The notes under the pieces: model-generated | Told to the model about the DNA's origin: nothing | The model's input: the letters and a program-made list of their open reading frames with translations, nothing else | Database searches by the model: none | Translations under genes and position numbers: made by a program | Assembly: GCA_031404815.1 (NCBI GenBank) | Contig: JANNIH010000087.1 | Span: 1 to 64,000, forward strand | Direction of reading: 5' to 3' | From: DASYKS01 sp031404815 | GTDB lineage: Bacteria > Acidobacteriota > Thermoanaerobaculia > Multivoradales > UBA5704 | Length of the DNA stretch: 64,000 bases | Part shown: positions 59,767 through 64,000 of the stretch, piece by piece | Layout of the letters: every line of letters begins with the position of its first letter | Numbering within the stretch: position 1 is the first letter of the stretch

Positions 59767-60654
59767 ATGAATCGAGAACGGATCGAAGAGGCTTGGAAAT
59801 GCTTGCTGGTCGGAGTGCTGCTACTTGGAGTCGCGAGCGCGCCGGGGTTCGCCGCGGAGCTGATCTTCGCGCCCGGCCCCCAAGGGGGCGGCGACGGAAG
59901 GTTTGCAATCGGCGATTCGCTCCTGGTGGGGGCACGTGGTCTGGCTCCCGGCGCGGCAGCCGACCTGCGGCTGCGCGATCCGAACGGTGCCACGGTCGCC
60001 GAACTGAGACTGCGTGCCGACAACGTGGGCGAGATTCCGCTCGATCTCCTCTGGCGCCGCACCGGCGTGGTCGGGTGCGACTGCAAGGGACGCGTTCAGC
60101 TCGATCCGGTGACGTTTACCACCTTCGAGGAGGCCGAGCGCGCGCTCACCGGCGCGAAATGGACGGTGGAGCTGGTCTCGGGCACCGCGGTGCTCGACAT
60201 TCTAGCCCTGACTCTGGAACCGACCCGTGACGTTCAAGTCTACGTGAGCGACGCCACCGGTTGCCCTCGGGGGCGGCTCGCTCCCGACGAAGACATCTAC
60301 CTGACTTTTCGCGGCCCTAAGGCACCGACCAGCGCGCGGGTGTTTCTGGTCCCCGATCGCCCGACCTGGGACGATCTGCTACCGCTGGTCGAAGCCCGCG
60401 AGTCCGTCGGTCCGAGCGGCGAGGTGATCGGCGGCGACGACAGGCCGCTCTCGACTCACCTCATCTGGCTTGGCGATCCCAGGGGCCTGCGCAGCGGCTA
60501 TTTCGCGGTCGTGGTGCGCACCGAAGTGGAGGACGCGGCACGAGAGCTCGGTCCCACCGATCTCCTGCTCGGGCACTGGAAGCGACCCTTCTACCGAGCG
60601 TTTGAAGCCGGGGTTCGGATCAACGATTGGGGCTGCACCGTGTTGCCCAACTAG
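59767..60654 (+). CDS. Secreted protein of unknown function
   Basis: A 295-residue exported protein. The ATG at 59767 has AGGAG directly in front, and the signal KCLLVGVLLLGVASAPGFAA follows. The mature part looks like one or two Ig-like β-sandwiches (GDSLLVGARGLAPGAAADLR; LAPDEDIYLTFRGPKAPTSA) and contains Cys pairs (GCDCKG, GCPRG, WGCTV). No family is recognised. Its TAG overlaps the kinase stop on the other strand (CTAG), a tight convergent join. Confidence 0.7.
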   Translation: MNRERIEEAWKCLLVGVLLLGVASAPGFAAELIFAPGPQGGGDGRFAIGDSLLVGARGLAPGAAADLRLRDPNGATVAELRLRADNVGEIPLDLLWRRTGVVGCDCKGRVQLDPVTFTTFEEAERALTGAKWTVELVSGTAVLDILALTLEPTRDVQVYVSDATGCPRGRLAPDEDIYLTFRGPKAPTSARVFLVPDRPTWDDLLPLVEARESVGPSGEVIGGDDRPLSTHLIWLGDPRGLRSGYFAVVVRTEVEDAARELGPTDLLLGHWKRPFYRAFEAGVRINDWGCTVLPN

Positions 60655-63317
60655 GGGCGAGAGGCGCGGAGACAGCGGGCGAGCGCGGCGCGTGCTTCTT
60701 CGATCCGCCGGTGGCCGGCGGGGAACGCCTCTTCGCGGATCGCCAGGGCGCGCCGGAGGTGCCCGAGGGCCTCCCCCTCCTCCCCGCGTTCGGCGAGCAG
60801 CTCGCCGAGCGGCAGTAGGGCAAAGGTGAGCGCCGGATCGCGCGGGCCCAGCGCCGCCTCTTGAATCGCCAGGCCTTCGCGCAGCAGCTCCTCGGCCTCA
60901 CGAGCCTCGCCGCGGGCGCGGAGCACCGTGGCGAGCTGGAGCGCGGTACGCGCAATCTCGATATTCTTCGGGCCGAGCAACCGCCGCTGGAGGTCGAGCG
61001 CGCGGCGGCCGAGCCGCTCGGCGCCCAACGGATCGCCCGCGGCGAAATCTACCTTGGCGAGCAGCGACAGCGCCTCGGCGACCTGAGCGTGTTCCGGTCC
61101 AAAGGCTTTGCTGTAGATCGCGAGGGCCCGCCCCGCCGCGCGGCGGGAGAGCGGCAGGTCGCCTCCCTGGCGGGCCACCGTCGCCAGATTGAGCAAGGCG
61201 GTCGCGACATAGGGGTGATCGGCCCCGAGCACTTTCTCGCGCACGGCGACCGTCCGCTCCAGCAGCGCGAGCGCGCCCGCGGCATCGCCGCGATCGAACC
61301 GGACCGACGCCAGGTCGTTGAGCACGGTGAGGGACGCCGGATGATCCTCACCGAGCCGCGCGCGGCGCAGCGCGAGGACGGCGTTCAGCTCGGCTTCGGC
61401 CTCCACCAGCCGGCCGGCGCGGTAGAGGATCTGCGCGCGGGCATGGCGTACCTCGGCAACCGGAAGAGAATGCTCGCCGAACGCGCGCCGACGGATCGCG
61501 AGCGCTTCCCCGAGCCGCCGCTCCGCCTCGTCAACTCGGCCCCGTCCGACCTCCACCGAGGCGAGCCGGTAGAGCGTGGTCGCGCGATCGGGCGCATCGG
61601 CCGGCAGGCTCCGGCTCTCCAGATCGAGCGCCAGCAGAAGCTCCCGCGCCGCGCGCTCGTAGTCGCCGCGGTCGTCGTGAAGCTGCGCCAGATCGACCAA
61701 CGCGCGCGCCACCTCGGCCGGCCCCTCCCGCTGCCGGCGCAGCTTGAGCGCATGGGTGAGCAGGCGTTCGGCCTCGGCGTAGTGGCCGAGCTGGCGGTAG
61801 ACCCGGCCGATCGTGCCGGCGAGGGTCGCCTGGACCTGTGGCCCCATACCCGAATTTCGCTGCACCAGTAGGTCGCGACCGCCGCGGTCGAGGATCTCGC
61901 GCGCCGAGGGCTCGGCCCCGCGCGCCACGTTCGGATCGACCGCCTCGAACAGGCCGACCAGGAAGCTCGCCACCTGTTCCGTGCGCGCCTGTTCGAGCCG
62001 TGCCCGGCGCATTTGAAAGACGGTCGAGACCAAGCCGGCGATCAACGCCAGCAGCACAAGGCCGGCCGCCGCGACCGGAACGCGATGGCGGATAACGAAC
62101 CGCCCGGCGCGATAGAGCCCCGAATCTCCGCGCGCCGCGATCGTTTGCCCGGCCAGATGCCTACGCAGATCTTCGGCGAGCTGCTCGACCGACGGATAGC
62201 GGCGGTGGGGCTCTTTGCGCAGCGCCTGGGCGACGATTGTGTCGAGATCGCCGCGCAGCCGCCTTCGGAGCTTTCCCGGGCTGCTTCTCCGGAGCGCCGC
62301 GACCCGCTCGGCCCGTGGGCTTCCTGCGTCTGCCGCCACCGCTTCCGGGTCGCCAACCGCGACACTCACCAGGGTGGCCGTGGTGTGACGAACCTGCCGC
62401 TCCATCTCGGCGGGGCGCAAGCCACGCAGAGCGAACACCGGCCGACCGGCGAGCAGAACGTACAGCAGCGCGCCGAGCGAATAGAGATCGGTCGCCGTGG
62501 TGAGCGCCTCCCCCGCCAGCTGCTCCGGGCTCGCGTATTCCGGAGTGAGCAGGCGCTCCCCCGCTTGAGTGAGCCCCTCCCGGTCGTCGTCGAGCACCTT
62601 TGCGATGCCGAAGTCGAGCAGCTTGGGAACCCCTTCGGCCGAGACCAGAATGTTTCCGGGCTTGAGGTCGCGGTGGATGACCAACCGGCGATGGGCGTAG
62701 GCCACCGCTTCGCAGACGCCCAAGAACAGCTCGATCCGCTGCTCGACCGAGAGGCGCAACCGGTCGCAGTGCGCATCGATCGGCTCTCCCTCGATCCGTT
62801 CGAGCACGAAATAGGGGGTGCCGTCCGCGGCGGTGCCGGCATCGAACACCCGCGCGATGTTCGGGTGGGTGAGCGTCGCCAAGATCCGCCGCTCCTCGAT
62901 CAGCCGCTCGCGATCGCGGCGTGAGGAGAAGCGCCGATCGACCATCTTGAGCGCGACTTCGAGCGGAAACCCCTCCTCCTCGCGGGTCGCGAGGTAGACC
63001 GTCCCGAGCCCACCGCGGCCGAGCTCGCGGATCAGCCGATACGGCCCTACACTACCGAGCGCCCCCTCTCCCGTCCCGCCGACAGTGGAACCTTCCGACT
63101 CCCCCGCCAGCCACCCCGAGGCGCGAGAGACGATGTCCGCGACCGGATCGTTCGCCGCCGCGCCATGCCCCTCCGCCTCGGCGAGCAGCGCCGCGAGCTC
63201 CTGGGCGAGCGCCGGGTCTTCCGCCATCAGCTCGGCGACGATTCGCCCCGCCTGCTCCGGAAACTCCATCGCGCGGTCGAAGCGCTCGGCGAGGCGCCGC
63301 CACCCTTGAGGTTCCAT
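60651..63317 (-). CDS. Serine/threonine protein kinase with TPR C-terminus
   Basis: An 888-residue transmembrane kinase of the Hanks/PknB type. The Gly loop GRGGLGTVYLA begins near residue 101. The ATP Lys is in VALKMV (K124), the catalytic loop is 'VIHRDLKPGNILV', the DFG motif is DFGIAKV and the activation segment ends 'TPEYASPEQLAGE'. One membrane helix (VPVAAAGLVLLALIAGLVST) at about residue 415 separates it from eight or so TPRs of the kinesin-light-chain type, presumably outside the cytoplasm if the kinase is inside. Its ATG overlaps the sigma-factor stop by one base (TGATG). Kinase and ECF sigma of this type form a signalling pair common in Acidobacteriota and Planctomycetes. Confidence 0.93.
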   Translation of the reverse strand: MEPQGWRRLAERFDRAMEFPEQAGRIVAELMAEDPALAQELAALLAEAEGHGAAANDPVADIVSRASGWLAGESEGSTVGGTGEGALGSVGPYRLIRELGRGGLGTVYLATREEEGFPLEVALKMVDRRFSSRRDRERLIEERRILATLTHPNIARVFDAGTAADGTPYFVLERIEGEPIDAHCDRLRLSVEQRIELFLGVCEAVAYAHRRLVIHRDLKPGNILVSAEGVPKLLDFGIAKVLDDDREGLTQAGERLLTPEYASPEQLAGEALTTATDLYSLGALLYVLLAGRPVFALRGLRPAEMERQVRHTTATLVSVAVGDPEAVAADAGSPRAERVAALRRSSPGKLRRRLRGDLDTIVAQALRKEPHRRYPSVEQLAEDLRRHLAGQTIAARGDSGLYRAGRFVIRHRVPVAAAGLVLLALIAGLVSTVFQMRRARLEQARTEQVASFLVGLFEAVDPNVARGAEPSAREILDRGGRDLLVQRNSGMGPQVQATLAGTIGRVYRQLGHYAEAERLLTHALKLRRQREGPAEVARALVDLAQLHDDRGDYERAARELLLALDLESRSLPADAPDRATTLYRLASVEVGRGRVDEAERRLGEALAIRRRAFGEHSLPVAEVRHARAQILYRAGRLVEAEAELNAVLALRRARLGEDHPASLTVLNDLASVRFDRGDAAGALALLERTVAVREKVLGADHPYVATALLNLATVARQGGDLPLSRRAAGRALAIYSKAFGPEHAQVAEALSLLAKVDFAAGDPLGAERLGRRALDLQRRLLGPKNIEIARTALQLATVLRARGEAREAEELLREGLAIQEAALGPRDPALTFALLPLGELLAERGEEGEALGHLRRALAIREEAFPAGHRRIEEARAALARCLRASRP

Positions 63318-63934
63318 CAGGCGCTCCGGCGGAGCTGACGCGCGAGCCAGGCGCGCGCCAGCTTGAGATCGCGCTCGACGGTCGCGTGGGACAGACCGAG
63401 GTGCCGCCCGGTCTCTTCGATCGTCATACCGGCGAAGTAGCGGAGCTCGACCACCTGGGCGCGCCGGGAATCGAGCGCCCCGAGTCGGACCAACGCAGAA
63501 TCGAGCGCGAGGAAGTCCTCCTCCGCCTCGGCGCCGCCCAAAGGGTCTTCGACCGCCGCCCCCGCGATCAACTCAAGCGGGCGAACACCCCCGCCGCGCT
63601 TTTCGGCCTGGCGCCGCCGCGCTTCATCGACCAGAACCTGGCGCATCACGCGCGCGGCAATCGCGAAAAAGTGGCTCCGCCCCTCCCAGCGGATCTCCGC
63701 CCCGGCGAGCCGGAAATACGCCTCGTGTACGAGCGCCGTCGCCTGGAGCGTCCACTGCCCGGCATCGCGCAGCAGCTGCGCCCGGGCCAAGGAGCGCAGC
63801 TCGTCGTAGACCAGCGGCACCAGGCGATCGAACGCCGCGCGGTCGCCCTGCTGCCAGGCTTCGAGCAGGACTGTCACCTCGGCCCCGGCAGGGCGAGGCG
63901 CAGCCTCGACAGACGAATCGTGAGGTCGGCGCAT
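63317..63934 (-). CDS. ECF sigma factor paired with the kinase
   Basis: A 205-residue ECF-type sigma factor of the TIGR02999-like group that accompanies PknB-TPR kinases. Region 2 is visible as 'WTLQATALVHEAYFRLAGAE' and 'SHFFAIAARVMRQVLVDEAR', and region 4 as 'QVVELRYFAGMTIEETGRHL' with the recognition helix 'LSHATVERDLKLARAWL'. There is no anti-sigma gene nearby; in this group control is thought to involve phosphorylation by the kinase. The ATG at 63932-63934 gives ~20 poorly conserved N-terminal residues. Only 66 bp of upstream sequence are in the window and show nothing notable. Confidence 0.93.
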   Translation of the reverse strand: MRRPHDSSVEAAPRPAGAEVTVLLEAWQQGDRAAFDRLVPLVYDELRSLARAQLLRDAGQWTLQATALVHEAYFRLAGAEIRWEGRSHFFAIAARVMRQVLVDEARRRQAEKRGGGVRPLELIAGAAVEDPLGGAEAEEDFLALDSALVRLGALDSRRAQVVELRYFAGMTIEETGRHLGLSHATVERDLKLARAWLARQLRRSA

Positions 63935-64000
63935 CAGGTTTCGAGTCCTGCGGCGGAGTGTGGCACTTGCACCGGCCCGAGCTCAAGCAGCCACGCGATG

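Noticed and set aside
1..64000. tRNA, rRNA or riboswitch genes
   Set aside because: I saw no cloverleaf with T-loop consensus, no rRNA-like stretch and no convincing known riboswitch pattern, but a covariance-model search was not possible.
1..64000. Insertion sequences or integrases that could explain the accessory block
   Set aside because: No transposase, integrase or recombinase reading was found despite the many rearranged fragments.

Overview
The window is about 64 kb of GC-rich DNA that most resembles an Acidobacteriota chromosome. The lineage call is inference, because there is no rRNA or ribosomal-protein marker. It rests on an ADOP-type orphan permease (here broken), an ECF sigma factor paired with a TPR serine/threonine kinase, a tail-fibre-like secreted protein, a very large DUF11-repeat surface protein, and many toxin-antitoxin (TA) and STAND genes.

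Layout. 0-4.5 kb: a frameshifted tail-fibre-like gene, a Phd antitoxin with a gutted PIN toxin, fragments of a substrate-binding protein and a WD40 protein, two antitoxin-like genes and a class II Fic protein. 4.5-13.8 kb: housekeeping block with a degenerate-Nudix regulator and lipB, divergent glgC-glgA, a large secreted protein, yaeQ, and a MarR regulator with arsM sharing one operator motif. 13.8-24.9 kb: an accessory block with a Fic gene lacking its catalytic core, a broken ADOP permease, VapBC, MntA-HepT, several PIN/antitoxin remnants, remnants of STAND proteins, an AAA ATPase remnant, a Fic-antitoxin pair and, in the middle, fhs. It also holds a 20-bp-periodic array of palindromes and a 104-bp dyad-symmetric cluster. 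24.9-27.7 kb: an apparently intact STAND protein (Mrr-like nuclease, NB-ARC ATPase, TPR). 27.9-38.2 kb: a tolC/YIP1/macA/macB/permease/permease operon, a fused oligopeptide-type ABC ATPase and a leucyl aminopeptidase. 38.5-43 kb: a class III cyclase-like protein, purC, a TIR stub and two unknown genes. 43.2-50 kb: the 2255-residue surface protein. 50.4-58.9 kb: four genes joined by ATGA overlaps, encoding CHAT-NACHT, helical-repeat, membrane and membrane proteins. 58.9-64 kb: two secreted proteins, then the kinase and its sigma factor.

The best candidate for an undescribed system is the four-gene unit at 50.4-58.9 kb: a CHAT protease fused to a NACHT ATPase, a separate all-helical partner that looks like a detached STAND sensor, and two related polytopic membrane proteins with a 6-TM/linker/6-TM layout. 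A proteolytic, membrane-acting immune or stress switch would fit, but that is inference. A second theme is decay: at least nine loci keep one or both gene ends but have lost the middle or the rest, and three loci that carry related STAND-type C-terminal tails keep the same start-proximal promoter/leader block. Several short genes have a -10-like box only 6-8 nt before the start codon, which suggests leaderless transcripts.
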